DNA of 64,000 nt from Chitinophaga sp. 180180018-3 (GCF_037893185.1 NZ_CP140772.1:6324001-6388000); one strand, 5' to 3'; shown: positions 1 to 7,753, counted from the first letter of the stretch. The notes: generated by a model not told the origin, from the sequence alone. Numbers and translations: made by a program.

Positions 1-119
1 ACAGAACTGTCGAATTTAGTACAGTTAATATCTTTAACCAAAGTAGAAGCTTCTTTCAGGCTGTACTGTTTGTTTTTGTCAACCTTCGCTTCAGCTACTT
101 TTCTATTTTTAGTTGCCAT
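1..119 (-). CDS. rplA: 50S ribosomal protein L1, 5' part only
   Basis: The reverse strand opens with MATKNRKVAEAKVDKNK and stays open to the window edge, so only the first 39 or so residues are present. L1 binds 23S rRNA near the tRNA exit site, and in many bacteria it represses its own L11-L1 operon. The start lies 44 nt after the rplK stop, which is the usual rplK-rplA order, so the two are almost certainly co-transcribed. The identification rests on position and the short N-terminus. Confidence 0.85.
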   Translation of the reverse strand, partial: MATKNRKVAEAKVDKNKQYSLKEASTLVKDINCTKFDSS

Positions 120-163
120 TTTCAAAATGATTTTAAAGTTCCTGCATCAACAGGGTGAAACAA

Positions 164-607
164 TTAGTTTTCCCAGGGAGCTTTACCTTCTACAGTAATA
201 CCCATGCTACGAGCAGTACCTGCTACCATTTTCATAGCGCTGTCCAGGGTGAAGCAGTTCAGATCAGGCATTTTGTCCTGCGCAATTGCTTCTACCTGAG
301 CCCAGGTAACTTTACCCACCTTGTTACGGTTAGATTCTTTGGAACCACTTTGAATTTTAGCCGCTTCCAGCAGTTGAACCGGTGCCGGAGGAGTTTTAAT
401 TACAAAGTCGAAAGACTTGTCAGTGTAAACTGTCAGCAACACAGGCAGCACTTTACCCATTTTATCCTGGGTACGGGCGTTGAACTGTTTGCAGAACTCC
501 ATGATGTTCACACCTTTGGAACCCAACGCGGGACCAATTGGAGGTGCAGGGTTGGCCTGGCCGCCCTTAACCTGCAATTTCACGTACGTTGCAATCTCTT
601 TTGCCAT
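164..607 (-). CDS. rplK: 50S ribosomal protein L11
   Basis: The 147-residue product has the standard L11 length and shows the N-terminal [20 protein letters not shown] block and the C-terminal RNA-binding domain with GTARSMGI. L11 forms the GTPase-associated centre of the large subunit with 23S rRNA. The gene has its own strong promoter about 90-115 nt upstream and leads into rplA. Unlike the common arrangement it is not directly downstream of nusG: a terminator and an unrelated secreted-protein gene lie between. The roughly 80-nt leader is a plausible place for L1 autoregulation, but no binding site was identified. Confidence 0.97.
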   Translation of the reverse strand: MAKEIATYVKLQVKGGQANPAPPIGPALGSKGVNIMEFCKQFNARTQDKMGKVLPVLLTVYTDKSFDFVIKTPPAPVQLLEAAKIQSGSKESNRNKVGKVTWAQVEAIAQDKMPDLNCFTLDSAMKMVAGTARSMGITVEGKAPWEN

Positions 608-694
608 ATTTATTGATTTTTTTGGTTAAACGCCCCCGCAAAACGAAGGCTCCCAAAGCTAAAAGGAACTAAAAATAACCTTTTAAAGGGGATG

Positions 695-724
695 CAAAGG
701 TATATATTATTATGAAATTGTCAA
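695..724 (-). promoter_or_regulatory. Promoter of rplK-rplA
   Basis: On the minus strand TTG (724-722) is followed after exactly 19 nt by TACCTTTG (702-695), a full match to the Bacteroidota housekeeping promoter (TTG, 19-21 nt, TAnnTTTG). Transcription should begin near 688, giving an 80-nt leader before the rplK ATG. Confidence 0.8.
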
Positions 725-826
725 AAAGTATTTGAACTTGGGCATCCTTTTTGCTCTGATTCAGATTTTTTTTACAAATCTATTGCATTACCCGAAAATA
801 TTCCTTACAATCCAAAGCTTACAAAT

Positions 827-2020
827 TTACGACTTTTCATCAAACAAATCCTTTCGCTTTGCCTTTACTGTTTTAATATACTTACTAACGAAAGCCTGTT
901 CTCCCCCCACCTTTTCTTTCATATTCCGGATCACTCCCAGCAACTCATCCACATGCTGTCTGACAGGCTCCCTGCTCCCCTCCAGGCCCAGCAATGTCTT
1001 CTCTGCTCCCGTCAACCGGCCTGCTATCTCATCTATCATCTTCCTTAATACCTGGTCCTTTATCTCCGGCTGGAAACCACGGTTCCTGAATGTTACATAT
1101 TCATTATAAAGCTTTGCTATCTCGGTATAATCCCGGTTTACCTCATTAAATTGGTCAATCTGCCTGTTACCCATCTCAATCTCCTGATTGGAGGCCAATA
1201 CCCGTATTGACTGTTGCATCCAATCTAATTCATTCATAATGAATGGATTAACTGCACCGCCAAATTGCGTAATCCTGGCTGCTGCATGTTGCAGCCGCTC
1301 CAGGCGCGATTGCCGCGACCAGGCAACAAGACTGTCGGCACAGCTGAAAACGGGGCGTTTTGCCGCTGCTGCAAAGCCACGACTGCCCAATTCATCATGC
1401 CGGAGCGGAAATAGTATCAGCTGCCACAGCGGGTCGAAGGGCATATGGGTTTTAACCGCTACCTGTGGTACCATTTGGAACCATTTCCAGTCGGTATGCT
1501 GTACAAAACGGCCGTTCTCCAATGTTCCCGCCCCCCAGGCGGGATCCGTTACTGTCCATTGTGTTCCGCTCTTTACGGCCACCCAATCGTGCGTACCGAG
1601 GGGCACCATACCATCGCCCTGCAGCGTATATCCGGTCACAACCACCGCATTGATGCCTGCCTCCCTGCAAACCCGGGCATACAACACCGCAAAATCTGTA
1701 CTGAGGCCCTTCCGGGTGTGCAGGGTTTGCTGTATAGCGGCTGCCGTGTCGCGGTAGTTGCTGATTTCGTTCATACGTGCTGCATCAAAAGCAATGTTAC
1801 CTGCCATCCAGCTGTACAATGCCTGCTGTAAAGCTGTACTGCTTCCGGTGTGCGTCTTCAGCCATGCGGCCATCGCCTGCGGCGATGTGGTAGCAGTTTC
1901 AGGGATCTGCACCGATGTAACCGGCAATGCCGGCTTAACGGGCATTTTTTTCCTGACCGGCTGAGCGCCGGCTTGTACACTGAGTAATAATCCGAACAAT
2001 ACGGGAAAAATCTGTTTCAT
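827..2020 (-). CDS. Secreted transglutaminase-fold protein, probable pseudoenzyme
   Basis: The 397-residue product has a signal peptide (about residues 1-19, ending VQAGA) and a transglutaminase/papain-like core at about 60-165. The family normally shows G-x-C at the nucleophile; here the matching segment RKGLSTDFAVLYARV has Ser107. The other two catalytic positions look intact: His144 in GTHDWVAV and Asp159 in VTDPAWG. The C-terminal part (about 280-397) is charged and helical. It is probably periplasmic or surface-exposed. The gene sits between nusG and rplK on the same strand, separated from nusG by a terminator and from rplK by a promoter. Function unknown; with Ser in place of Cys it may bind rather than cleave or cross-link. 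Confidence 0.75.
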   Translation of the reverse strand: MKQIFPVLFGLLLSVQAGAQPVRKKMPVKPALPVTSVQIPETATTSPQAMAAWLKTHTGSSTALQQALYSWMAGNIAFDAARMNEISNYRDTAAAIQQTLHTRKGLSTDFAVLYARVCREAGINAVVVTGYTLQGDGMVPLGTHDWVAVKSGTQWTVTDPAWGAGTLENGRFVQHTDWKWFQMVPQVAVKTHMPFDPLWQLILFPLRHDELGSRGFAAAAKRPVFSCADSLVAWSRQSRLERLQHAAARITQFGGAVNPFIMNELDWMQQSIRVLASNQEIEMGNRQIDQFNEVNRDYTEIAKLYNEYVTFRNRGFQPEIKDQVLRKMIDEIAGRLTGAEKTLLGLEGSREPVRQHVDELLGVIRNMKEKVGGEQAFVSKYIKTVKAKRKDLFDEKS

Positions 2021-2135
2021 ATCCGGGTGATAGGGATTGCTCCGAAAAATATAAAAGGAAACTTAGAGGCAAGGGACAAGCTGATACAGCCAGTCATCAG
2101 TAATCTCAGTTTCATGGTTTAAGGAACTGACAAGA

Positions 2136-2165
2136 AAAAGCGCCCTGGACTTCCAGGACGCTTTT
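2136..2165 (-). terminator. Intrinsic terminator after nusG
   Basis: A 14-bp stem with one mismatch and a 2-nt loop lies 27 nt past the nusG stop. On the minus strand it is followed by a T-rich run (TTTTTCTT). It separates the tuf-secE-nusG transcript from the transglutaminase-like gene. Confidence 0.8.
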
Positions 2166-2191
2166 CCAATAAAGAATTTATGTTGAAGTAA

Positions 2192-2758
2192 CTATGCCAG
2201 TTTTTCTACCTGCATGAAGTTCAGCTCTACCGGAGTAGCACGGCCGAAGATTTTCACGGTTACTTTCAGTTTCTTTTTGTCTTCGATCACTTCTTCGATC
2301 ACACCATTGAAATCGTTGAACGGACCATCAATGATCTTAATAGTTTCACCAACGATGAAGGGCTCGCTGAGGGTCAGTCCCTGATCACTCAGTTCATCTA
2401 CCTTACCCAGCATCTTATTTACTTCAGCTTTACGGAGTGCGATGGGTTTTTCTTTTCCAAGGAAGTGAATAACACCGGATACGTTACGTATAGCCTGTAT
2501 TACTTCATCAGTCATTTTACCATCTATTGCTTCGATCATCACATAACCAGGATAGAAGTTCTTCTCGCGCATCACTTTCTTACCTGCCTGTACCTTGTAA
2601 ACTTTCTCTACCGGCAGAAAGATCTGGGTGATTACATTACCCCAGTCGGAGCGACGTACTTCGATATCCAGATATTCCTTTACTTTCTTTTCCTTGCCAC
2701 TAACAACGCGGAGTACATACCACTTTGTTTCCTGAGCAGGAGGATTGGCTGCATCCAT
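2192..2758 (-). CDS. nusG: Transcription termination/antitermination protein NusG
   Basis: The 188-residue product has the NusG N-terminal domain (WYVLRVVSGKEKKVKEYL, about residues 13-30) and a C-terminal KOW domain (GETIKIIDGPFNDFNGVIEE). NusG binds RNA polymerase and links it to Rho or to ribosomal protein S10. The start codon abuts the secE stop with no spacer, so the two are translationally coupled. A terminator follows the gene. Length and order are typical. Confidence 0.96.
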   Translation of the reverse strand: MDAANPPAQETKWYVLRVVSGKEKKVKEYLDIEVRRSDWGNVITQIFLPVEKVYKVQAGKKVMREKNFYPGYVMIEAIDGKMTDEVIQAIRNVSGVIHFLGKEKPIALRKAEVNKMLGKVDELSDQGLTLSEPFIVGETIKIIDGPFNDFNGVIEEVIEDKKKLKVTVKIFGRATPVELNFMQVEKLA

Positions 2759-2959
2759 TTATTTTGCTTTGAAGATTTCGTAATAATGCGTTAACACAAA
2801 ATTGGCGGCGGCATCCATACCCCATACCAGTGCAGTAACCAGGATGGTAGCAATCAGCACAATCATAGTAGAGGACTGGAGCTCTTGCCATGTAGGCCAG
2901 GATACTTTGTACACCAACTCATGATAAGACTCGCGGAAATAATTTCTGACCTTATTCAT
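2759..2959 (-). CDS. secE: Preprotein translocase subunit SecE
   Basis: The 66-residue product is the short single-span form of SecE: an amphipathic N-terminal helix with KVSWPTWQEL (the conserved SecE signature region) followed by one membrane segment at about 32-55. SecE clamps SecY in the inner-membrane translocon. It lies between tRNA-Trp and nusG, as in most bacteria. Confidence 0.95.
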   Translation of the reverse strand: MNKVRNYFRESYHELVYKVSWPTWQELQSSTMIVLIATILVTALVWGMDAAANFVLTHYYEIFKAK

Positions 2960-3068
2960 TATATAAAGTTAACTATTTGTGGTCAATTGATTAAAGCCTA
3001 AAAATGGTTGACTTGTTTTATTTTGTAATAACAACAATTCAACCATTTAAATTTTTTTTCTAAACCTG

Positions 3069-3139
3069 CACGGGTACTAGGATTCGAACCCAGATCAAAG
3101 GTTTTGGAGACCCGTATGCTACCGTTGCACCATACCCGT
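3069..3139 (-). tRNA. tRNA-Trp (CCA)
   Basis: The cloverleaf folds with a 7-bp acceptor stem (ACGGGTA with TACCCGT), anticodon loop CTCCAAA giving CCA, T loop TTCGAAT, and discriminator G as expected for tRNA-Trp. The full CCA end is not encoded. It lies between tuf and secE and is probably processed from their common transcript. Confidence 0.96.
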
Positions 3140-3143
3140 GTAT

Positions 3144-3245
3144 AAAGCCATTAGCGTTTAGTTGTTAGCTTTTGTTGCTTGTAAGCCAGCAAATATATAG
3201 TAAAATACTGACATTTAAAAGCTAACATCCAAAGCTAATGGCTTT
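3144..3245 (-). terminator. Large imperfect hairpin just after tuf
   Basis: The outer arms 3144-3155 and 3234-3245 are perfect complements (12 bp). Inner arms 3164-3173 and 3217-3226 (10 bp) extend the stem after an asymmetric internal loop. It begins about 16 nt past the tuf stop and ends just before tRNA-Trp, so it could act as an attenuator or processing site between the abundant tuf mRNA and the tRNA-secE-nusG part. The 3' flank is not strongly T-rich. Confidence 0.5.
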
Positions 3246-3260
3246 TTATAAAGCAGTTGC

Positions 3261-4448
3261 TTATTTCAGGATTTCAGTTACCTGACCAGCACCTACTGTA
3301 CGACCACCCTCACGGATAGCGAATTTCAGACCTTTGTCCATAGCGATAGGAGCGATCAGTTTTACAGTCAGGCTCACGTTATCACCAGGCATTACCATTT
3401 CAACACCTGCAGGCAGTTCAACTTCACCAGTTACGTCAGTTGTACGGAAGTAGAACTGAGGACGGTATTTGTTGAAGAACGGAGTGTGACGGCCACCTTC
3501 TTCTTTGCTCAGTACGTATACTTCGCATTTGAATTCAGTGTGCGGAGTGATGGTACCAGGCTGGCAGATAACCATACCACGACGGATCTGGTTTTTCTCA
3601 ATACCGCGCAGCAACAGACCGGCGTTATCACCTGCTTCACCTTCGTCCAGCAGTTTTTTGAACATTTCAACACCAGTACAAGTAGATTTCAGTGGAGCTT
3701 CCTGCAGACCTACGATCTCAACGTTGTCACCAACTTTAATGCGACCGCGTTCGATACGACCAGTTGCTACTGTACCACGACCAGTGATAGAGAATACGTC
3801 TTCAACAGACATCAGGAACGGCTGATCAACCGGGCGGGGAGGCAGCGGAATGTAGCTGTCTACAGCTTCCATCAGCTGATCGATAGCACCAACCCATTTA
3901 GCATCACCAGCGAGTGCGCCAGTTGCAGAACCCTGGATAACAGGAACGTTATCACCGTCAAAACCGTTAGAAGTCAGCAGATCGCGGATTTCGATTTCAA
4001 CCAGTTCCAGCAGTTCAGGATCGTCTACCAGGTCAACTTTGTTCATGAAAACAACGATACGAGGTACGCCTACCTGACGAGCGAGCAGGATGTGCTCTCT
4101 AGTTTGTGGCATAGGACCATCAGTAGCAGCAACCACCAGGATAGCACCGTCCATCTGAGCAGCACCAGTAATCATGTTCTTCACATAGTCAGCGTGACCA
4201 GGACAGTCAACGTGAGCATAGTGACGGTTAGCTGTCTGATACTCTACGTGAGCTGTATTGATAGTAATACCTCTTTCTTTTTCTTCGGGAGCAGCATCGA
4301 TCTCGTCATAACCTCTCTTCTCTGCCAGACCCTTATTTGCCAAAATGGTGGTAATGGCAGCAGTCAAAGTAGTTTTACCATGATCCACGTGGCCGATGGT
4401 ACCAATGTTTACGTGGGGTTTATCCCGCTTAAAGGTTTCTTTTGCCAT
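3261..4448 (-). CDS. tuf: Elongation factor Tu
   Basis: The 395-residue product is full-length EF-Tu. The GTPase motifs are [10 protein letters not shown] (P loop, about 19-28), [12 protein letters not shown] (switch I), [12 protein letters not shown] (switch II) and NKVD (about 137-140). Domains 2 and 3 follow, with [12 protein letters not shown] and a C-terminal [13 protein letters not shown]. It delivers aminoacyl-tRNA to the ribosome. The gene is preceded by five tRNA or tRNA-like genes and followed by tRNA-Trp, secE and nusG, matching the tufB locus of E. coli. Confidence 0.98.
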   Translation of the reverse strand: MAKETFKRDKPHVNIGTIGHVDHGKTTLTAAITTILANKGLAEKRGYDEIDAAPEEKERGITINTAHVEYQTANRHYAHVDCPGHADYVKNMITGAAQMDGAILVVAATDGPMPQTREHILLARQVGVPRIVVFMNKVDLVDDPELLELVEIEIRDLLTSNGFDGDNVPVIQGSATGALAGDAKWVGAIDQLMEAVDSYIPLPPRPVDQPFLMSVEDVFSITGRGTVATGRIERGRIKVGDNVEIVGLQEAPLKSTCTGVEMFKKLLDEGEAGDNAGLLLRGIEKNQIRRGMVICQPGTITPHTEFKCEVYVLSKEEGGRHTPFFNKYRPQFYFRTTDVTGEVELPAGVEMVMPGDNVSLTVKLIAPIAMDKGLKFAIREGGRTVGAGQVTEILK

Positions 4449-4520
4449 TGTATTTTCTTTTTAGATGGTTTGTAAAGATTGTATTGATAGTTGTTTTAAA
4501 AAAACGGTTTTACAAACTTG

Positions 4521-4594
4521 TACCGCTGATGAGAATTGAACTCACTACCTACCCTAAATAAAAAAGGGTCGCTCTACCATTGAGCTACAACGCT
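4521..4594 (-). tRNA. Aberrant tRNA-like gene with 9-nt anticodon loop
   Basis: The 74 nt fold as a tRNA: acceptor AGCGTTG with CAGCGGT (one G-G mismatch at the second pair, one T-G wobble), T8-A9, D arm GCTC/GAGC with loop AATGGTA, T arm GTGAG/CTCAT with loop TTCAATT. The anticodon stem ACCCT/AGGGT encloses nine bases (TTTTTATTT) instead of seven. If the outer T-T pair closes the loop, the central triplet would be TTA, facing the stop codon UAA. D and T arms resemble the neighbouring tRNA-Thr(GGU), so it may be a diverged duplicate. Whether it is charged, or is a pseudogene, cannot be told from sequence. Confidence 0.6.
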
Positions 4595-4601
4595 AAGTTT
4601 A

Positions 4602-4643
4602 AATTTCGGAGTGCGGAATTTAACAAATTCGAATTCCGAAATT
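4602..4643. repeat. Imperfect AT-rich inverted repeat between tRNAs
   Basis: Arms 4602-4609 (AATTTCGG) and 4636-4643 (CCGAAATT) are exact complements, and pairing continues inward with wobbles and a mismatch. It lies between tRNA-Thr(GGU) and the tRNA-like gene and could be an RNase processing hairpin. Confidence 0.35.
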
Positions 4644-4710
4644 CGAATTTTACGGAGTTGGTTGAGGCGATTAAAAAAAACTCACTACAACTATCTTCTA
4701 AAATTCAATG

Positions 4711-4782
<72 letters not shown>

Positions 4783-4803
4783 TTGAAAATTGCTAAAAAT
4801 GCG

Positions 4804-4876
4804 AGCGGGAGACGAGGCTCGAACCCGCGACCTACAGCTTGGAAGGCTGTCGCTCTACCAACTGAGCTACTCCCGC
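4804..4876 (-). tRNA. tRNA-Gly (UCC)
   Basis: The 73-nt cloverleaf has acceptor GCGGGAG/CTCCCGC, anticodon loop CTTCCAA giving TCC, T loop TTCGAGC and discriminator T. It corresponds in position to glyT of E. coli. Confidence 0.97.
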
Positions 4877-5048
4877 ATGTTTTAATTCACTAAGTTTCCG
4901 GTGGTATTGCAACTTCCACTTATAGAATTATAGAATAAAAAAAAGAGCTTCAAAAGACTGTTGTAGCACAGAAACAGATAATCTGTTTACTAATTCCCAT
5001 TCAACAACTAAGTTCCGCATCTGCAAAGGCAAAGCGGAACAGTTGTTT

Positions 5049-5133
5049 TGGTGGGCAGGATAGGATTCGAACCTATGAAGACGTAGTCAGCGGATTTACA
5101 GTCCGCCCCATTTGGCCGCTCTGGAACCTGCCC
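5049..5133 (-). tRNA. tRNA-Tyr (GUA), long variable arm
   Basis: The 85-nt gene is a class II tRNA with a long variable arm, acceptor GGGCAGG/CCTGCCC, and anticodon loop CTGTAAA giving GTA. Discriminator A is followed by an encoded CCA, unlike the other tRNAs of the cluster. It corresponds in position to tyrU of E. coli. Confidence 0.97.
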
Positions 5134-5191
5134 AAACATTTCTTGATTTCATCATTCAGTTATTACAACAATCACTGAATAAAAATCGATG

Positions 5192-5265
5192 AGCCAGCAG
5201 AGGGATTCGAACCCCCGACCCACTGATTACAAATCAGTAGCTCTGGCCAACTGAGCTATGCTGGC
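5192..5265 (-). tRNA. tRNA-Thr (UGU)
   Basis: The 74-nt cloverleaf has acceptor GCCAGCA/TGCTGGC, anticodon loop TTTGTAA giving TGT, T loop TTCGAAT and discriminator T. It is the first gene of the tRNA-tuf transcript, matching thrU of E. coli. Confidence 0.97.
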
Positions 5266-5315
5266 ATCTTTCAAAAAACATTATTTCAATGAAGATAACT
5301 CGTTGAAAGAGAGCG

Positions 5316-5344
5316 CAAAATTAAGAGATTTTTTTAATTCTCAA
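5316..5344 (-). promoter_or_regulatory. Promoter of the tRNA-tuf-secE-nusG transcript
   Basis: On the minus strand TTG (5344-5342) is followed after 18 nt by TAATTTTG (5323-5316), matching the Bacteroidota -33/-7 pattern. The start would be near 5309, about 44 nt before tRNA-Thr(UGU). Confidence 0.7.
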
Positions 5345-5416
5345 AATCTTTTTTTCAGTTTGTTACAGATATTTAAAAATTTATCTGCTTCGCTGAAAAC
5401 GCCCTACCATAAAGAA

Positions 5417-5470
5417 CTTTGCTACCTTTACCGACCCTCTTTTCGAATCGGGATGGCAAAGGTAGCAAAG
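5417..5470 (-). terminator. 13-bp inverted repeat after hpf
   Basis: Arms 5417-5429 and 5458-5470 (AAAGGTAGCAAAG and its complement) pair perfectly over 13 bp around a 28-nt loop. It lies 32 nt past the hpf stop and upstream of the tRNA promoter, so it probably ends the hpf transcript. There is no clean T run on either side, so Rho-independent function is uncertain. Confidence 0.45.
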
Positions 5471-5501
5471 TGATTAATATTTCCAAAATTATTTCAGAAA
5501 A

Positions 5502-5801
5502 TTATTGAATTTTCTTTTCCTTTTTTCTCTTTACCTGGTTGACGAGAGAATCATAGGCAAGGTCGAAACTTTCTTCAAAGGATTTGGACTCGTGCTTGAC
5601 AAATAAGTCCTGACGGGGTATTCGAACTCTGATCTCTGCTATTTTATCTTTGACCTGATGCGCAAAATTGTCCAATTTTAAAAATACATCCACACTGATA
5701 ATCCGATCGTAAAACGTATCCAATTTCTGAATTTTCTTGTTCACGTGATCAATCAATTTGGAATCAGCATCAAAATGCACAGTTTGAATTTGTACGTTCA
5801 T
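5502..5801 (-). CDS. hpf: Ribosome hibernation promoting factor, short form
   Basis: The 99-residue product starts MNVQIQTVHFDADSKLIDHV and matches the S30AE/HPF-YfiA fold: beta-alpha-beta-beta-beta-alpha with KIQKLDTFYDRI and a basic C-terminus (VKRKKEKKIQ). The family binds the 30S decoding centre in stationary phase and blocks or dimerises ribosomes. The short form lacks the dimerisation domain of long HPF. It stands alone, downstream of a xerC-like gene, in a neighbourhood of translation genes. Confidence 0.9.
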   Translation of the reverse strand: MNVQIQTVHFDADSKLIDHVNKKIQKLDTFYDRIISVDVFLKLDNFAHQVKDKIAEIRVRIPRQDLFVKHESKSFEESFDLAYDSLVNQVKRKKEKKIQ

Positions 5802-5951
5802 AGCACTAATTTTTTAAGTATTTAACAATCTGGGTTCCAATTAGTAAAGGACGGTCATAGGCATTCTCTATTTGTGTTTACTAATATAGTCACTTTTACA
5901 ATTCAATGCTATTACACTGCGTAATTTTTTGTTAAAAGGTGAAAGTATGTA

Positions 5952-6890
5952 CTATGCTTTCGGGTGCGCCTGCTTATATACCTTCTTCAATTGTTCAATG
6001 GTATTGTGGGTGTAAACCTGCGTGGCAGCGAGACTTGAGTGCCCCAGCAATTCTTTTATTGCATTCAGATCCGCTCCGTTATTTGCAAGATGCGTCGCAA
6101 AAGTATGACGTAATATGTGGGGGCTTTTTTTTCTGAGCGTGGTAATCTCATGCTCTGTGAGATATTTCCTGACGGTTAAATATACATACTTGGGATATAG
6201 CCGCTCACCGCTGTTTGGATGCACCAGCAGTACTCCCCCCTCAAATGATTCCAAGTGCAGGCGTTTCTGCTCCATATATAACGCTATCTGGTCCAGCAGG
6301 CGCCGGCTCACGGGGATGATCCGCTCCTTTCCTCCCTTACCCATTACTTTAATAGACATATTGCCGGCATCGACCCGAAGCTCCTGTAAAGAGATCAGTT
6401 CCGACAGCCGAATGCCCGTCTGATAGAATATTTCAAAAATAAGCCGGTGAGTAAGCCCTTCAAAATCGTCAGGAAAGATGTGGAGTGAAGTGACAGATAC
6501 CGGGCTGATATTGTTTTCCAATGCTCTCATCCCCTTTTCTTCTATATACCCTGGCAGCCGACGACTGACTTTCGGTGCAATCACCTTTGCCATGGGAGAC
6601 TGCCTGATGAGTCCCTGGCGCAGGCAATATTTAAAAAAGGATTTAAGCGAGGAGATTTTACGGTTTACACTTTTCGCGGTCATGGCATCTTCCATGAGGT
6701 GCGCCAGCCAACTGCGGATCATGACATGACTCAGATCTGCCGGCGGTGTTGCGCCGTAGTTGGGTGTAACGTAATCAAAAAATTGAAAGAGATCGTTGCG
6801 ATAGGCGGTGCAGGTATGCGCTGAATATCGCTTTTCGAGCTGAATGTAGGAGATAAACTGCTCTGCTAAGGAATATAATGCTTCGTTCAA
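5952..6890 (-). CDS. xerC: Tyrosine recombinase, XerC/XerD type
   Basis: The product has an N-terminal SAM-like core-binding domain (YIQLEKRYSAHTCTAYRNDL) and a C-terminal catalytic domain. The catalytic set is complete: Arg in TGIRLSELI, Lys in GKGGKERIIPV, HxxR in SPHILRHTFATHL, His in LLGHSS, and Tyr in ATQVYTHN. The family resolves chromosome dimers at dif. The start is uncertain: an in-frame ATG and TTG at 6938-6941 lie inside a terminator hairpin of the upstream rpsU gene, so a TTG (6890) or GTG (6893) just after it is more likely, giving about 312 residues. The role as XerC rather than XerD rests on the N-terminal sequence only. Confidence 0.88.
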   Translation of the reverse strand: MNEALYSLAEQFISYIQLEKRYSAHTCTAYRNDLFQFFDYVTPNYGATPPADLSHVMIRSWLAHLMEDAMTAKSVNRKISSLKSFFKYCLRQGLIRQSPMAKVIAPKVSRRLPGYIEEKGMRALENNISPVSVTSLHIFPDDFEGLTHRLIFEIFYQTGIRLSELISLQELRVDAGNMSIKVMGKGGKERIIPVSRRLLDQIALYMEQKRLHLESFEGGVLLVHPNSGERLYPKYVYLTVRKYLTEHEITTLRKKSPHILRHTFATHLANNGADLNAIKELLGHSSLAATQVYTHNTIEQLKKVYKQAHPKA

Positions 6891-6902
6891 CACAAAAAGA
6901 TT

Positions 6903-6939
6903 GATGATTGTAAAGTTATCAAATAACCTCACAATCATC
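6903..6939 (-). terminator. Intrinsic terminator after rpsU
   Basis: A 17-bp stem with a 3-nt loop centred at 6921. On the plus strand two positions are A-C mismatches, but in minus-strand RNA both become G-U pairs, so the fold is meant for that strand. It is followed by AATCTTTTTG. It sits between rpsU and the xerC-like gene. Confidence 0.75.
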
Positions 6940-6981
6940 AAATATTTTGAGTTGCAATGGCTTATCGCCGATGCAATAGGA

Positions 6982-7179
6982 TTAAGCGTCGAACTTACCG
7001 GTAGCCAACTGCTGCTTGTAAACAGCCTTCAGTACTTCGTTACGGCGTTTAACAGATGGTTTGGTAAAAGACTGGCGCGATCTCAGCTGCAGTAAAATGC
7101 GAGCTTTTTCGAATTTCTTCTTGTATTTTTTAAGCGCCTTGTCTATGTTTTCGCAATCTTTAGAATCAATGATCAACAT
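6982..7179 (-). CDS. rpsU: 30S ribosomal protein S21
   Basis: The 65-residue product beginning MLIIDSKDCENIDKALKKYK matches S21 of Bacteroidota, with a basic KKYKKKFEKARIL core and RSRQSFTKPSVKRR. A longer upstream frame exists but would begin inside the promoter, so the ATG at 7179 is chosen. In this phylum S21 sits at the 30S platform near the anti-Shine-Dalgarno sequence and is linked to its occlusion. The gene is monocistronic: strong promoter upstream, strong terminator downstream. Confidence 0.95.
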   Translation of the reverse strand: MLIIDSKDCENIDKALKKYKKKFEKARILLQLRSRQSFTKPSVKRRNEVLKAVYKQQLATGKFDA

Positions 7180-7207
7180 AATATTTGCCTCGTATTTTTT
7201 AGGAACG

Positions 7208-7238
7208 CAAAGATAACATAAGATTTGTAAAAAAACAA
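7208..7238 (-). promoter_or_regulatory. Promoter of rpsU
   Basis: On the minus strand TTTTG ending at 7236 is followed after 20 nt by TATCTTTG (7215-7208). Both elements and the spacing match the Bacteroidota consensus. The mRNA would start near 7201, about 22 nt before the ATG at 7179, which also decides the start codon. Confidence 0.85.
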
Positions 7239-7251
7239 AAGTCAACCAGAA

Positions 7252-7578
7252 TTAGTCTTCTTCTCCCCCTTCATCCCCATAGAAGATCACCCACAAGAGC
7301 AGATCTGGCGTAAAATTAAGAAACCGGTGTTCAGCCCCTGCCGGAACAAAGAGGAAATCCCCTGCTCCTACTTTCACAACCTGTTCCATTAGCTGAAACT
7401 CACCGCGGCCCTGTACTACAATGTATATTTCATCCTGAATATGAGGTTCCTGATCATCTATTTCATCAGGCCCAAACATAATTCCTCTCATGGAACCGTG
7501 CTCAAACAATACTGCGAAATCATCGTAGCTTTTCTGCAATTGTCTTAACGACTCGGAAAAAGAAACATGAAACCTCAT
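7252..7578 (-). CDS. Small cupin-domain protein
   Basis: The 108-residue product is a single cupin barrel. Motif 1 reads EPHIQDEIYIVVQGRGEF (about 44-61) and keeps a His and a Glu of the usual metal-binding set; motif 2 (GDFLFVPAGAEHRFLNF) supplies a further His. The acidic tail is GDEGGEED. Such stand-alone cupins bind a metal and a small ligand, but the substrate cannot be read from sequence. It lies between rpsU and the LexA-like repressor with no obvious partner. Confidence 0.75.
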   Translation of the reverse strand: MRFHVSFSESLRQLQKSYDDFAVLFEHGSMRGIMFGPDEIDDQEPHIQDEIYIVVQGRGEFQLMEQVVKVGAGDFLFVPAGAEHRFLNFTPDLLLWVIFYGDEGGEED

Positions 7579-7753
7579 CCTATTGCTGATTTTACGTGTT
7601 CCTATAATTTAAGAAGAATTAGGGTATCCGGACACCGCAGTATCCATTTCCCAAAGAACACACAAAGTAGTGCAAACAGACAGCAGCTCCTTCCGAATGG
7701 TTGTTGCTCCATTCGTTCTTGAAACTGGCTTTAGCCGGCATCGCCCACTGCTA

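Noticed and set aside
608..690. L1-binding autoregulatory site in the rplK leader
   Set aside because: The leader length fits, but no motif matching the 23S rRNA L1 site could be recognised by eye.
3486..4475. Long plus-strand open frame opposite tuf
   Set aside because: It is the antisense shadow of the strongly biased tuf gene; its Cys/Ser/Thr-rich translation resembles no protein.
5258..5473. 71-codon plus-strand frame starting inside tRNA-Thr
   Set aside because: It overlaps a tRNA, its promoter region and a hairpin; composition is AT-driven and not protein-like.
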